Part shown: positions 49,373 to 57,736 of the stretch, in pieces
Position numbering within the stretch: position 1 is the stretch's first letter
Layout of the letters: each line of letters begins with the position of its first letter
Assembly: GCA_028280845.1 (NCBI GenBank)
Contig: JANQKZ010000031.1
Location: 120,409 to 184,408, forward strand
Direction of reading: 5' to 3'
DNA from: Opitutales bacterium
Lineage (GTDB): Bacteria; Verrucomicrobiota; Verrucomicrobiia; Opitutales; JABSRG01
DNA: 64,000 nt
The notes under the pieces: generated by a model
The model's database searches: none
Told to the model about the DNA's origin: nothing
Seen by the model: the letters and a program-made list of their open reading frames with translations, nothing else
Made by a program: the position numbers and the translations under genes

Positions 49373-50920
49373 ATGCAAAACATGGAATCCCTCAGTTCTA
49401 CCGCCGCCGGGCAGGAACCTCCCATTGCCATGGTGGCCGGTCTCCCATTCCACTTGCTCAATAAGGAAGAGGCCGTCGAGGAGTGTTTGCGGCTGATGGA
49501 ATGGGATGCAACCCACTACATCGTTACCGCCAATTCGGACTTTATTGCCCAATCCTCCAAGAACGAAGAACTGCGGGATATCATTTTTCACGCAGACCGA
49601 ATCTTCGCCGACGGAATGCCCATTGTCTGGCTTTCCCATCTGTTTAAATATCCTCTTCCCGCTCGCGTCACCGGGGCCGACCTTATCCTCCCACTCCTTC
49701 AAGGCTGTGAAGACCAGAATAAATCGGTCTACTTTTTTGGAGCTGAGCCAGAAGTTCAGGACCATCTTCGTACCTACCTCAAAGAACACTACCCATCTCT
49801 GAAAATCGCCGGAATGGCCTCTCCTCCTGTCGGAACCATCGACTCCTGGGATAATGAAGCCTACAGCGCCGACATCCGCGCAGCTCAACCGGATCTCCTC
49901 TTCGTTGCCCTGGGCTGCCCCAAACAGGAAACCTGGATTCATCGCTTCTATCAACAGACCGGCGTTCCCCTTTCCATCGGAGTAGGAGCCAGCCTGGACT
50001 TCATCGTTGGCCGCCAGATCCGCGCGCCCAAAGCCATTCAAAAAATGGGTATGGAGTGGTTGTGGCGTCTGTCCGCCAACCCCAGTCGCCTATTCAAGCG
50101 CTACGTCCACGACTTTTTTACCCTATCCGAATTAACCCTGAAACAATGGATTGCCCAAAATATGAAAACCGACACCTCACTGAAAGAATCCAACCTCGTA
50201 AACCCCTGCCTGGGTGATTGGGAGTTGGTTATCCTCTCCGGGGACGTTGACGCCTCCAAGGTCTCCAACATCCAAGACCCCGAAATCGAATCCAAGCCCG
50301 TCGTCATTGAATGTAGCGCTGTTACTTTCCTTGATAGCTCTGGCTTGGGGAAACTCATCCAATGGGCCCGCCGGGCCAAAGCCGTCCAGCAGCCCATCTG
50401 CCTCCTCAACCCATCACGAGCAGTTTCCTTCCTTATTGAGTCTGTAAACCTACAAGAGCAATTCCCTTCCGCCAAAACGGTTTGGGGCATCTCTGCCATC
50501 CTGAAGAAATCCAAGGACGAAACCTCTGCTCACAAAACCAAGACTCCCTTCCGCATCCTTCCCAACGACGAGGCCATGGACGCCACCACCGTGGGCGACC
50601 TCGAACAAACGGTTCTGGAAGTCGCGAGAAAGGCCCCTCAGAACCAGGTCATCGAGATGGATATGTCCCGGGTCACCATGATCGATTCCTACGCTATTGG
50701 CCGCTTCATCAATATGAAACGCCGACTCTGGCAGCAAAAGAACGACCTGGTCCTGGTCGATATGAGCAAGACCGTCCACGACGTCCTTCGCCTCCTCCGC
50801 CTCGACCAGATCCTAACCACCGGTGGAGATGTAGAATCTCTTCCTAACCCCAACCAAATAAAAACCCGTGGCCCCTTCAATTCCGACTTATCGCTAAAAG
50901 GCCACCGCCGCACCGCGTAG
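49373..50920 (+). CDS. WecG/TagA/CpsF glycosyltransferase fused to two STAS domains
   Basis: A 515-residue protein. Residues ~17-250 are a WecG/TagA-type transferase: 'VTANSDFI', 'IFADGMPIVWLSHLF', 'RVTGADLILPLLQ', 'VYFFGAEPEV' and 'LLFVALGCPKQETWIHRF'. Two STAS domains follow: about 282-375 ('PVVIECSAVTFLDSSGLGKLIQWARR', Ser322/323 at the SpoIIAA phosphorylation position) and about 393-490 ('VIEMDMSRVTMIDSYAIGRFINMKRR'). The combination is rare and suggests that transfer of the sugar is gated by a switch protein of the anti-sigma-antagonist type. It heads the exosortase operon, downstream of the best sigma-54 promoter. I cannot see which kinase or phosphatase would act on the STAS parts. Confidence 0.88.
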   Translation: MQNMESLSSTAAGQEPPIAMVAGLPFHLLNKEEAVEECLRLMEWDATHYIVTANSDFIAQSSKNEELRDIIFHADRIFADGMPIVWLSHLFKYPLPARVTGADLILPLLQGCEDQNKSVYFFGAEPEVQDHLRTYLKEHYPSLKIAGMASPPVGTIDSWDNEAYSADIRAAQPDLLFVALGCPKQETWIHRFYQQTGVPLSIGVGASLDFIVGRQIRAPKAIQKMGMEWLWRLSANPSRLFKRYVHDFFTLSELTLKQWIAQNMKTDTSLKESNLVNPCLGDWELVILSGDVDASKVSNIQDPEIESKPVVIECSAVTFLDSSGLGKLIQWARRAKAVQQPICLLNPSRAVSFLIESVNLQEQFPSAKTVWGISAILKKSKDETSAHKTKTPFRILPNDEAMDATTVGDLEQTVLEVARKAPQNQVIEMDMSRVTMIDSYAIGRFINMKRRLWQQKNDLVLVDMSKTVHDVLRLLRLDQILTTGGDVESLPNPNQIKTRGPFNSDLSLKGHRRTA

Positions 50921-50959
50921 TAAGGTATTCATTCAAAGTCCTATCAACCCTAACCCAAC

Positions 50960-51787
50960 ATGCTTAAAACCCTTAGATATGTATTCGCGGCAGGAGCCCT
51001 CCTGGGGCTCCTGACCGCTGCTCCGGGCCAGACGGAACTTTCGGTTCAATCGAGAGACCGTCCCAACGGACTAGATGTTATCGGCCCAGTCTTTCAGGCC
51101 GGATCCGATACTTCCGCCGCCGGCTTCCAGGCCAACACCCTGCCCAACCTCCAGGCCTTCATCACAGAGAACCTGGGGGAGCGCCAGGCGCTAGACAATG
51201 TCTCCGCCTATTCGGTCAACCCGGAAGTACTCCGGCTCACCGAAACCTCGGACATGCGCGTCTATTTCGTGGGAGAGGGCGCTGGATACCATAACACGCT
51301 CGTGTTCGATCCCATGGGTGATAACAACAGTGAGTTGGTATTCCCTGACGCTTCATCCTACAACAGTTACTACAACGGCGGAGATGCTACCCAGGGCTAT
51401 CGCTCTGAAAGCTATCCCGTCCTCCCTGGTGACTTCGTAGAATTGGGCACCTTTGAAGCCGGCACCACCTTCGATTTTAACTTGATCGCAAATGGAGCCA
51501 ACGGGGGAACCAATATCTGGTCCACCAAGAATGACTTCAATGCCGATGGTATTCAGCACGCCGTAGCCTTTGCCGTAAAAGGAAGCCCTTATCTTCTGAT
51601 CGGGTTCGAGGACCTCTACGGTGGAGGGGACAATGATTACAATGACCTCCTCTTCGCCCTGGATATTGGCACCGCGAATGTCGAGTTTCTCGCCAACCCC
51701 GAACCCGCCACTTTTCTACTCCTTATTCCCCTGCTGGCTCTAGCCTGGATTCGAAAAAAGAACCAGGCTGCTGCCTCAAGGGCATAA
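50960..51787 (+). CDS. PEP-CTERM protein with DUF4114 domain
   Basis: A 275-residue exported protein with a signal peptide (FAAGALLGLLTAAPG, cleaved ~residue 24). Toward the C-terminus is a DUF4114-type motif 'LIGFEDLYGGGDNDYNDLLFALDIG'. Then comes the PEP-CTERM tail 'NPEPATFLLLIPLLALAW', with a basic end (IRKKNQAAASRA). It sits inside the exosortase operon and should therefore be a direct exosortase substrate and the major candidate matrix protein of this locus. It starts 39 bp after the transferase-STAS gene and is followed 23 bp later by the next gene. Confidence 0.93.
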   Translation: MLKTLRYVFAAGALLGLLTAAPGQTELSVQSRDRPNGLDVIGPVFQAGSDTSAAGFQANTLPNLQAFITENLGERQALDNVSAYSVNPEVLRLTETSDMRVYFVGEGAGYHNTLVFDPMGDNNSELVFPDASSYNSYYNGGDATQGYRSESYPVLPGDFVELGTFEAGTTFDFNLIANGANGGTNIWSTKNDFNADGIQHAVAFAVKGSPYLLIGFEDLYGGGDNDYNDLLFALDIGTANVEFLANPEPATFLLLIPLLALAWIRKKNQAAASRA

Positions 51788-51810
51788 CCCCGCCAGAAAG
51801 GACCGCACCC

Positions 51811-53538
51811 GTGTTTTATAAAAAGCTCATCATCGGCTTCTTAATCCTGGCAATCCTGGGTGCGGTCTCTTTCTTCGGTATTTCACAATACCGGGAAAGA
51901 GCCGCCCAGCGCCGAAACCAGGATCAGCTTGCCTCCATCCGTGGCCTGGCCAAGTCCGGAAACCCTCAACTCGCCCTACGTCTCCTCACTGAAAATCCTC
52001 CTCGTTTTGCCAGCGATGATATCAAAACCAAATGGCTTGAAGAAGAAATCGGCCTGAGCGCTCAGCTCCGCAACATGAACCGAATTGAATTCTGGGGAAA
52101 CTTCGCCGAAGAAAAGGTGGTCAACCACCACGATGCCGCCTACCTCTGGGCCCGTCTTCTTCTTAGCCAGCGAAAATTTCCCCGGGTCGAAGCCATCATT
52201 CAATCCTGGATGCCCCGCTCCGATGAACCCGAAATCTGGTTCGCTCTCAAAGCAGATGAACTGCTTCTGAGGGGCGAAATAGAGCTCGCCGGTCAGTTCC
52301 TCAACAGCCGCACCTTCGAGGGTGAACGCGATCTCCCCCGCTTGCTCCGCCTTTACATCTTGGAACAAAACGACCAGGAAGCAGGAATGGCTTACCTCAT
52401 GGAAGCCTTCAGCAAAAACTCAAAAAACGCCGATACCCGAAGCTTCCTCGGACAATTCTTTGAGTCTCAAGGCAAACGCTTCCTGGCGGAGCGCGAATAC
52501 GTGGCCGCTTACCTTTGCGACCCGGAAAATCCAATCTACCTTGAACAACTTTTTGAATACTACCTGCGACACAAAAAGATCCACCTCGCCATCGATACGC
52601 TTCGAGCCTCCCCTTCCAAAGGCTTAGTCGACACCCTCTGGCTCAAGCACCTCTTCTACAGCCGGGTTGTCACCGGTCTCCCGGAAGAACTGCCCGCCCT
52701 CCAGATGATGGGGGAAATGGTAGAGGGCCCACAACTGATTGATTCTAAGGTCCGCTGTTTCTGGAACCCATCTGAAGAGTCAGAATCGTTTGCCTCTGGC
52801 TCACGCTTCCAACAACGGCCAGAAGTGGCCTGGCTCAAACTCCTGCAAGCTCTGAAATGCGAAAGGTATGAAGACGCTTACAAGTTGCTATTAGTCCTGA
52901 CCCCCAATCAGCGGAGGCTCGCTCCCAACCTCGCTGACACCCTCGAGATCATTCTCCGGACTGACTTGCGCAGCGAGAATTCACACATCATCGCTAAGCG
53001 GGACCCCGCCACGGCGCCCATCGGAACCCACCCATTCTTCCTCGATGTCCTATACCATGGACAATTCGGTGGAATGAATCCGAGGGCTCCCACGCAACAG
53101 TATGTTGCTGCAGCTCTCCTTGCCGAAGGTTGGATGGAAGCAGCCCTCACCTTTCAAACAGCACACAAGGCCCAACACTCCCGCATTGTTCCGGACTGGT
53201 ATGCTTTCGGCATGACCCAGACCCTGCGTTACAATCGCGGTATGGACGAAGCTGCCACCTTCGCTGAACGATTCGTTCACTTTCCCATGGTTCAGGTGCT
53301 TCTGGGTGAAATCGAAATTGCCAGAGGCAATATTCAGAATGCCAAAGACCTCCTGAAAGATGCCGCGTATCACAATCACAGAGCCGCCAGTCTCTTGGCT
53401 GCCCTTTACTACTCCTTAGGAGAAGAGCAGCAATTAAAAGAGCACCTAAACACGCACCCGAACTTGATGAACTCCCCCGAAGGTCAGGTCCTCTTTTCCC
53501 AACTGAACACCATCGGGCAACCCCTCGCAAACCAATGA
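51811..53538 (+). CDS. TPR-like membrane-anchored protein of the exosortase operon
   Basis: A 575-residue protein that starts with GTG. N-terminal membrane helix 'LIIGFLILAILGAVSFFGIS' (residues 6-25) is followed by about 540 residues rich in helix pairs, e.g. 'QDQLASIRGLAKSGNPQLALRLLTEN', 'AGMAYLMEAFSKNSKNADTRSFLGQFFESQGKRFLAEREYVAAYLCDPEN', 'IEIARGNIQNAKDLLKDAAYHNHRAASLLAALYYSLGE'. These look like degenerate TPR or SEL1-type repeats exposed to the periplasm. I do not recognise a named family. It lies between a PEP-CTERM gene and exosortase (overlap 4 bp with the latter), so it may help assemble or transport the sorted proteins or the polymer. Confidence 0.8.
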   Translation: MFYKKLIIGFLILAILGAVSFFGISQYRERAAQRRNQDQLASIRGLAKSGNPQLALRLLTENPPRFASDDIKTKWLEEEIGLSAQLRNMNRIEFWGNFAEEKVVNHHDAAYLWARLLLSQRKFPRVEAIIQSWMPRSDEPEIWFALKADELLLRGEIELAGQFLNSRTFEGERDLPRLLRLYILEQNDQEAGMAYLMEAFSKNSKNADTRSFLGQFFESQGKRFLAEREYVAAYLCDPENPIYLEQLFEYYLRHKKIHLAIDTLRASPSKGLVDTLWLKHLFYSRVVTGLPEELPALQMMGEMVEGPQLIDSKVRCFWNPSEESESFASGSRFQQRPEVAWLKLLQALKCERYEDAYKLLLVLTPNQRRLAPNLADTLEIILRTDLRSENSHIIAKRDPATAPIGTHPFFLDVLYHGQFGGMNPRAPTQQYVAAALLAEGWMEAALTFQTAHKAQHSRIVPDWYAFGMTQTLRYNRGMDEAATFAERFVHFPMVQVLLGEIEIARGNIQNAKDLLKDAAYHNHRAASLLAALYYSLGEEQQLKEHLNTHPNLMNSPEGQVLFSQLNTIGQPLANQ

Positions 53539-54368
53539 AACGGGCTATTCAAACCGGAACAGAACTCGCCATACTCATGGCGACCCTTCTGGGGATTGGT
53601 GTTTACTTCTACGACTTCCTCGCTGGCCAGGGCGAAAACAGCCTGCTGCTTCTCGCCATTCCTCTGCTCTATTTCATGGTTCCAAGCTGGAAGCTTAAAG
53701 AATCCTTTCCTCCCCTACCAATGGGTAATATTGCGGTCTCGACGCTCTTGATTGGAGCAGGGTTTCTCACCGAATTCATGCTGTTGTCAGCCATCGGATT
53801 CAGCCTCTTGGCGTCTACCTGGTTAGTAAACCGGTTAGAGAATCCCGGACTCAGCATTTATCGGGTCGGGCTGTTCCTTCTTCTGGTTCTGCCCTGGATT
53901 GAACATGATTTTCAGAAAGTGGGTTGGATCTTCCGCATATCGGCTGCGGACTTGACGGATGAAGTCTTCAGTGGCCTGGGATTCATGGTCATCCGCCAGG
54001 GTGTAAACCTCTACATCAATGGTATTCGCATGGAAGTAGCCGCTTCCTGCGCTGGCCTCGGCACCCTTCAATTGTTCTTAATGGCCAGCATATACCTGGC
54101 TGCTTATCGCTTCCCCAAACAAAAGATGTTTTGGATGGTTGCCATTCTTTCTATCCCCCTGGCCTGGGCCGCAAACTTTTGCCGTATCCTGCTATTCACC
54201 GCCATCAGCCTGGCAGTGAATGTGGAATTCGTGCAAGGGTCCTTTCATGAAGTCGGAGGTATGTCGGTTATATTTTTATTCCTGGTGGGTTGGTATCTCT
54301 TTTTAGGAGCCATCCCAAGCCGCACCAAAAGCGAGCCTGCCATTGTTCCAGAAAGAGGAAAGGCATGA
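53535..54368 (+). CDS. Exosortase (transpeptidase of the PEP-CTERM system)
   Basis: A 277-residue polytopic membrane protein with about eight hydrophobic segments. The catalytic residues are in place: Cys172 in 'RMEVAASCAGLGTLQLF', Arg217 in 'WAANFCRILLF' and His238 in 'VQGSFHEVGGMSV'. The pattern matches the Cys-Arg-His triad of exosortases, which cleave PEP-CTERM tails in the inner membrane. It overlaps the preceding gene by 4 bp and the following gene by 4 bp, so the operon is tight. Subtype cannot be decided from memory; the neighbouring EpsI-like protein is common with exosortase loci that are associated with exopolysaccharide genes. Confidence 0.94.
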   Translation: MKRAIQTGTELAILMATLLGIGVYFYDFLAGQGENSLLLLAIPLLYFMVPSWKLKESFPPLPMGNIAVSTLLIGAGFLTEFMLLSAIGFSLLASTWLVNRLENPGLSIYRVGLFLLLVLPWIEHDFQKVGWIFRISAADLTDEVFSGLGFMVIRQGVNLYINGIRMEVAASCAGLGTLQLFLMASIYLAAYRFPKQKMFWMVAILSIPLAWAANFCRILLFTAISLAVNVEFVQGSFHEVGGMSVIFLFLVGWYLFLGAIPSRTKSEPAIVPERGKA

Positions 54369-54841
54369 CCCGGGTGCTGACCAATACGCGGCCGCTCCGG
54401 ATCGTCATCCTGGGCTACCTCCTTTTCGGATGCGCCAGCCTGCCCAAAGCCTGGCTCTACGATCCCTATTCCTGGGGTGCCCCCCTCTTTTTCCTCGGAT
54501 GGCTGGCCCTGAATCTGAAAGTACTGGCCAACAAGGGCAGCCATACAGACTTCACCCTGACCTTTGTCCCAGCTACCGCGCTCGGTTTCCTCGGAATGGG
54601 GTTCGATATCCAGGTCCTCAATCACATAGCCCTGGCGCTCATTCTCATTCCGCTGAGAGCCGGGGCTATCCAAAGGTCAACCCTGATGGTGGGCAGCCTT
54701 TCATGGATGCCCATCCTTAGCATTGTGTACCCGATAATGAACGAGGGAATGACCCTCGGCCTCCGTGCCCTGATCCTCGGCAGTTCAGGAGTAGCCATCC
54801 TCCTCCCAAAACTAAACAAGCCATGCTCCGCCAAATACTAG
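54365..54841 (+). CDS. Small polytopic membrane protein of the exosortase operon
   Basis: A 158-residue membrane protein with about five hydrophobic helices ('RIVILGYLLFGCASL', 'WGAPLFFLGWLALNLKVLA', 'FTLTFVPATALGFLGMGFDI', 'IALALILIPLRAG', 'LGLRALILGSSGVAILLP'). The ATG at 54365 overlaps the exosortase stop as ATGA, so translation is coupled. I recognise no family. It resembles in size and position the small membrane partners of some exosortase loci, but this is inferred from context. It overlaps the EpsI-like gene by 19 bp. Confidence 0.75.
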   Translation: MTRVLTNTRPLRIVILGYLLFGCASLPKAWLYDPYSWGAPLFFLGWLALNLKVLANKGSHTDFTLTFVPATALGFLGMGFDIQVLNHIALALILIPLRAGAIQRSTLMVGSLSWMPILSIVYPIMNEGMTLGLRALILGSSGVAILLPKLNKPCSAKY

Positions 54842-55443
54842 TCTGGATTTTGTTGATTGCCTGCATCGCAGGAGGAGTCCTCTTGAAGGAAATTAAACAA
54901 GAGACCGCTAAACAGCCCTTGGACAACCGATTGCCAGGGGCCAGCGCCCATTTCCAGTCCGTTGAAGTTCCCATTTCCCCCGAAGAGCTCAATCGCCTGG
55001 ATGGTGCCCATGCCGAACGGCGAGCCTACAAATTCAATGGCAAGGCCTACCTCGTCACCCTCTTAGATGGAGCCGCTAACAACAACAGCCTCCATAGCCC
55101 CGTCCAATGTCTCTTGGGAGAAGGTTGGGAAATTGCCTATGTCGAGGACATCACCCTTCCCTCCGGTAAGGCTAAACTAGTCAAGCTGCGCTCAGGCTCG
55201 AAATCGATGGATCTCCTCTACTGGTATCAGGGAGCTCACCCCTCACCAAATAAACTGAAAATGATGATGGGAGCATCTCTTTTTAGTTTATCCGGAGGAA
55301 AATGGGGCCACCGACCGGTCCTCATCTCCGTCCTCGCCTCAAGTGCCAGCCTAAATGAATGGCAGGCGGTCTCCTCCAGTCTGATTCCCTACTTCCTTAC
55401 CAGCGCAGGCAATCCGGACAATTATTCTTCTAATCAATCCTGA
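54823..55443 (+). CDS. EpsI/DUF3485-like exosortase-associated protein
   Basis: A 206-residue protein with an N-terminal membrane anchor ('ILVWILLIACIAGGVLLKEI', ~5-24). The motif 'AANNNSLHSPVQCLLGEGWEIAYVEDI' has the H-S-P-x-x-C-L-x-G-x-G-W signature of the EpsI (DUF3485) domain, and 'LLYWYQGAHPSPNKLKMM' continues it. EpsI proteins accompany exosortase in exopolysaccharide-producing bacteria; some are fused to exosortase. Its role is probably in processing or assembly at the periplasmic face. It is the last gene of the operon, followed by the response regulator gene 45 bp later. Confidence 0.87.
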   Translation: MLRQILVWILLIACIAGGVLLKEIKQETAKQPLDNRLPGASAHFQSVEVPISPEELNRLDGAHAERRAYKFNGKAYLVTLLDGAANNNSLHSPVQCLLGEGWEIAYVEDITLPSGKAKLVKLRSGSKSMDLLYWYQGAHPSPNKLKMMMGASLFSLSGGKWGHRPVLISVLASSASLNEWQAVSSSLIPYFLTSAGNPDNYSSNQS

Positions 55444-55488
55444 ATTCAGTTTGAGTAGTAGTGCATTACCAACGCCCGATTACTAGCC

Positions 55489-56868
55489 GTGTCAAAAATC
55501 AGCAAAAGCCCCTTGATCCTGGGTGCGGACGACGACGAACTCGTCCGCAATGTCCTTCAACTGTACCTCGAAAAGACCGGCATCAGTTGCGAGTTTTTTG
55601 ACAACGGCCAGGACTTGGCCGACGCTATCGACGATTCCACCCTCTTATGCATTACAGACCTCAACATGCCTGGAATGGATGGGTTCTCCGTCTTGGAGAA
55701 GGTCAAAAAGGAATATCCCAGGATTGAGGTGATTATTCTGACGGGAGACAACGAAGCTGCCCAAGCCATTAGCGCTTTGCGGAAAGGTGCCTTCGATTAT
55801 CTTACCAAACCCTTCGACCCCGATGAATTGATTCACCAGGTCAAGCGGGCGATGTCGTTCAGCAAGTCACAGCTCGAAAACAAAGCCCTGAAAGGGACCA
55901 CGAGCCCCACATCTCCTATCCAGGGATTCAAAGGGAATTCCACCGCAATGAAGAAAGTCTTCAAGCTGGTGGAGCGGTTGGGACCAGCGAACTCCGCCAT
56001 CCTGATCACTGGGGAAAGTGGCACCGGAAAAACGCTCATTGCCCGTTCGCTACACTCGGAAAGTCCTCGTAGCGACAAACCCTTTATCACGGTAAGCTGC
56101 CCGTCCCTACCTCGTGAGCTCTTGGAGTCTGAAATGTTCGGCCATGAGCGAGGTGCCTTTACCGGAGCCAATGAACGGCGGCTCGGTCGCACCGAGCTGG
56201 CCCAGGGCGGAACCCTGTTCTTAGATGAAATCGGGGATATGCCCCTGGAGCTGCAACCCAAACTCCTCAACTTTCTTCAGGATAAAAAGTTCTTTCGCGT
56301 GGGTGGCCAGAAAGAACTGGAAGCTGATGTCCGCGTGGTTGCGGCAACCAATCGCAACCTGGAGGACCTGGTGAAGAAAGGTACCTTTCGGGAGGATCTC
56401 TTTTTCCGGCTCAATGTACTTCCTATCCATATGCCTTCCCTCAGGGATCGGAGCGAGGACGTTCCTCTCCTCGTAGATCACTTCGTGTCCAAATTGTTTA
56501 AGCGGTTGAAAAAGCCGCCTCCACATTTTCACCCGGAAACGATTCAGATCCTCATGGAGTACCCGTGGCCAGGTAATGTCAGGGAATTGGAAAACGTCAT
56601 TGAACGGGCTTGCCTGCTCAGTTTTTCCGAAACCGAAGTCACCCCGGAGGACTTGCCCGATGAACTTACCCGAGATCCTTCTAGCGATGGTGGATCCGGC
56701 GCGCCTGGAGGCCTATCCTCTCTGGCCGGGGTCTCTTTAGCTGAACTGGAAAAACAGGCTATCATAGAAACGCTCGCCCTGTGCAAGGGGAACAAGGCCG
56801 AAGCCTCCCGGCTTCTGGGGATCACGGAAAAGAGTGTATATAATAAGCTCAAAAAGTACGGTCTTTGA
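55489..56868 (+). CDS. prsR: Sigma-54-dependent response regulator (PrsR-like)
   Basis: A 459-residue NtrC-type activator, GTG start. Receiver domain 1-125 with phospho-acceptor Asp57 in 'LCITDLNMPGMDG' and acidic pocket 'ADDDE'. AAA+ domain ~147-385 with Walker A GESGTGKT (175-182), the sigma-54 contact loop GAFTGA (222-227) and Walker B 'GGTLFLDEIGDMP'. C-terminal Fis-type HTH in 'IIETLALCKGNKAEASRLLGITEKSVYNKLKKYGL'. Such regulators sit with exosortase loci and are named PEP-CTERM-box response regulators. The three sigma-54-type promoters in this window are the natural targets. A cognate kinase is not immediately adjacent; hybrid kinases lie at 60879-64000 on the other strand. Confidence 0.92.
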   Translation: MSKISKSPLILGADDDELVRNVLQLYLEKTGISCEFFDNGQDLADAIDDSTLLCITDLNMPGMDGFSVLEKVKKEYPRIEVIILTGDNEAAQAISALRKGAFDYLTKPFDPDELIHQVKRAMSFSKSQLENKALKGTTSPTSPIQGFKGNSTAMKKVFKLVERLGPANSAILITGESGTGKTLIARSLHSESPRSDKPFITVSCPSLPRELLESEMFGHERGAFTGANERRLGRTELAQGGTLFLDEIGDMPLELQPKLLNFLQDKKFFRVGGQKELEADVRVVAATNRNLEDLVKKGTFREDLFFRLNVLPIHMPSLRDRSEDVPLLVDHFVSKLFKRLKKPPPHFHPETIQILMEYPWPGNVRELENVIERACLLSFSETEVTPEDLPDELTRDPSSDGGSGAPGGLSSLAGVSLAELEKQAIIETLALCKGNKAEASRLLGITEKSVYNKLKKYGL

Positions 56869-56960
56869 TCTCATGATTGCCGGTGACGTAAGTATAATCG
56901 TCCTCCGCCACACACCCTGTCTGACCTCCGGGGCAGTGAATCGCTCCAGCTCAACATGCT
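56867..56960 (-). pseudogene. Decayed fragment related to the gene at 29197-30015
   Basis: On the minus strand the fragment reads 'VELERFTAPEVRQGV' and, after a 2-bp insertion (GTGTG in place of GTG), 'AEDDYTYVTGNHEI'. The protein encoded at 29197 has 'YEELERFKAPEARQGVAVDSNFIYVIGNHEI' at its N-terminus. The match is interrupted by a frameshift and a stop follows soon after, so this is a non-functional remnant. It overlaps the last bases of the response regulator gene. The rest of the 337-bp gap (56869-57205) holds no other recognisable gene. Confidence 0.6.
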
Positions 56961-57205
56961 CCACGGCACCTGGAGTCGCCAGGAAGCGTAGATAAACCAG
57001 GGTATAAAAAGCCCTCCCCGGTAGCATTCGAATCAGGGCAAAAAGTGGGATCATGACTTGGGATCTCCGCATACACGGGGTCTGGGCCACGCCAAGGAGT
57101 CCTGTATGGTTCATGAATCTTAACCGAGTCACAACACCCCAACGATTACAATCTAGCGGCCAAAATTTCCTTTGCCAGTTCCCTTTACAAAAGTAAGCTG
57201 TAGGA

Positions 57206-57721
57206 ATGTCGAGTCACTTGCGCTCTGCCTACACTCTCTCAGCCTTCACTCTCGTCGAAATTATGGTCGTCGTCACCATCATTGGTGTTTTGGCTTCACT
57301 GGCCTTGCCTGCCTTTGCCCGCGTTCAACAGGCGACTCGAATCACCCAGGTGGTGAATGATATCCAGCTTTATGAGCGGGCTATCCAACAGTATAACCTT
57401 GAGCTTGCCGAGTGGCCTTCCAACCAGCGCTGGCGGGATGACTACCCAAGTGGTATGGAAGCTTACCTGCCCACGGAATTTGCCAAGAATTCTCCACTTC
57501 AGGGGGAATGGCGCTTACGGGTAACTAACCGCAGGCGTGAGGACCGCACCCGGGTATGGTTGGAAATTCGGTCTCGCGGTCGAAACAATCGCATCGAAGC
57601 CACCAACTATGAGCTGACCGAGATTGATAAGGCAATCGATGATGGAGATACCTCAACCGGGAACTTCCGGGTCATCAACCGAAACAATATTCGCTACTGG
57701 ATTAAACAGCGCAGCTCCTGA
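57206..57721 (+). CDS. Type IV pilin-like / type II secretion pseudopilin
   Basis: A 171-residue pseudopilin. The class III signal peptide is 'SSHLRSAYTLSA' followed by 'FTLVEIMVVVTIIGVLASLALPAF', with the invariant Glu at +5. The residue before the cleavage site is Ala where Gly is typical, which is tolerated in some proteins. The rest ('ARVQQATRITQVVNDIQLYERAIQQYNLELAEWPSN') resembles GspG/PilA-like proteins, but the C-terminal half lacks the calcium site of GspG. It is a lone gene between a response regulator and the convergent ATPase operon. It is probably processed by a prepilin peptidase elsewhere and used with the secretion genes at 1-5965. Confidence 0.85.
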   Translation: MSSHLRSAYTLSAFTLVEIMVVVTIIGVLASLALPAFARVQQATRITQVVNDIQLYERAIQQYNLELAEWPSNQRWRDDYPSGMEAYLPTEFAKNSPLQGEWRLRVTNRRREDRTRVWLEIRSRGRNNRIEATNYELTEIDKAIDDGDTSTGNFRVINRNNIRYWIKQRSS

Positions 57722-57736
57722 TCCGAGATAACAGGA

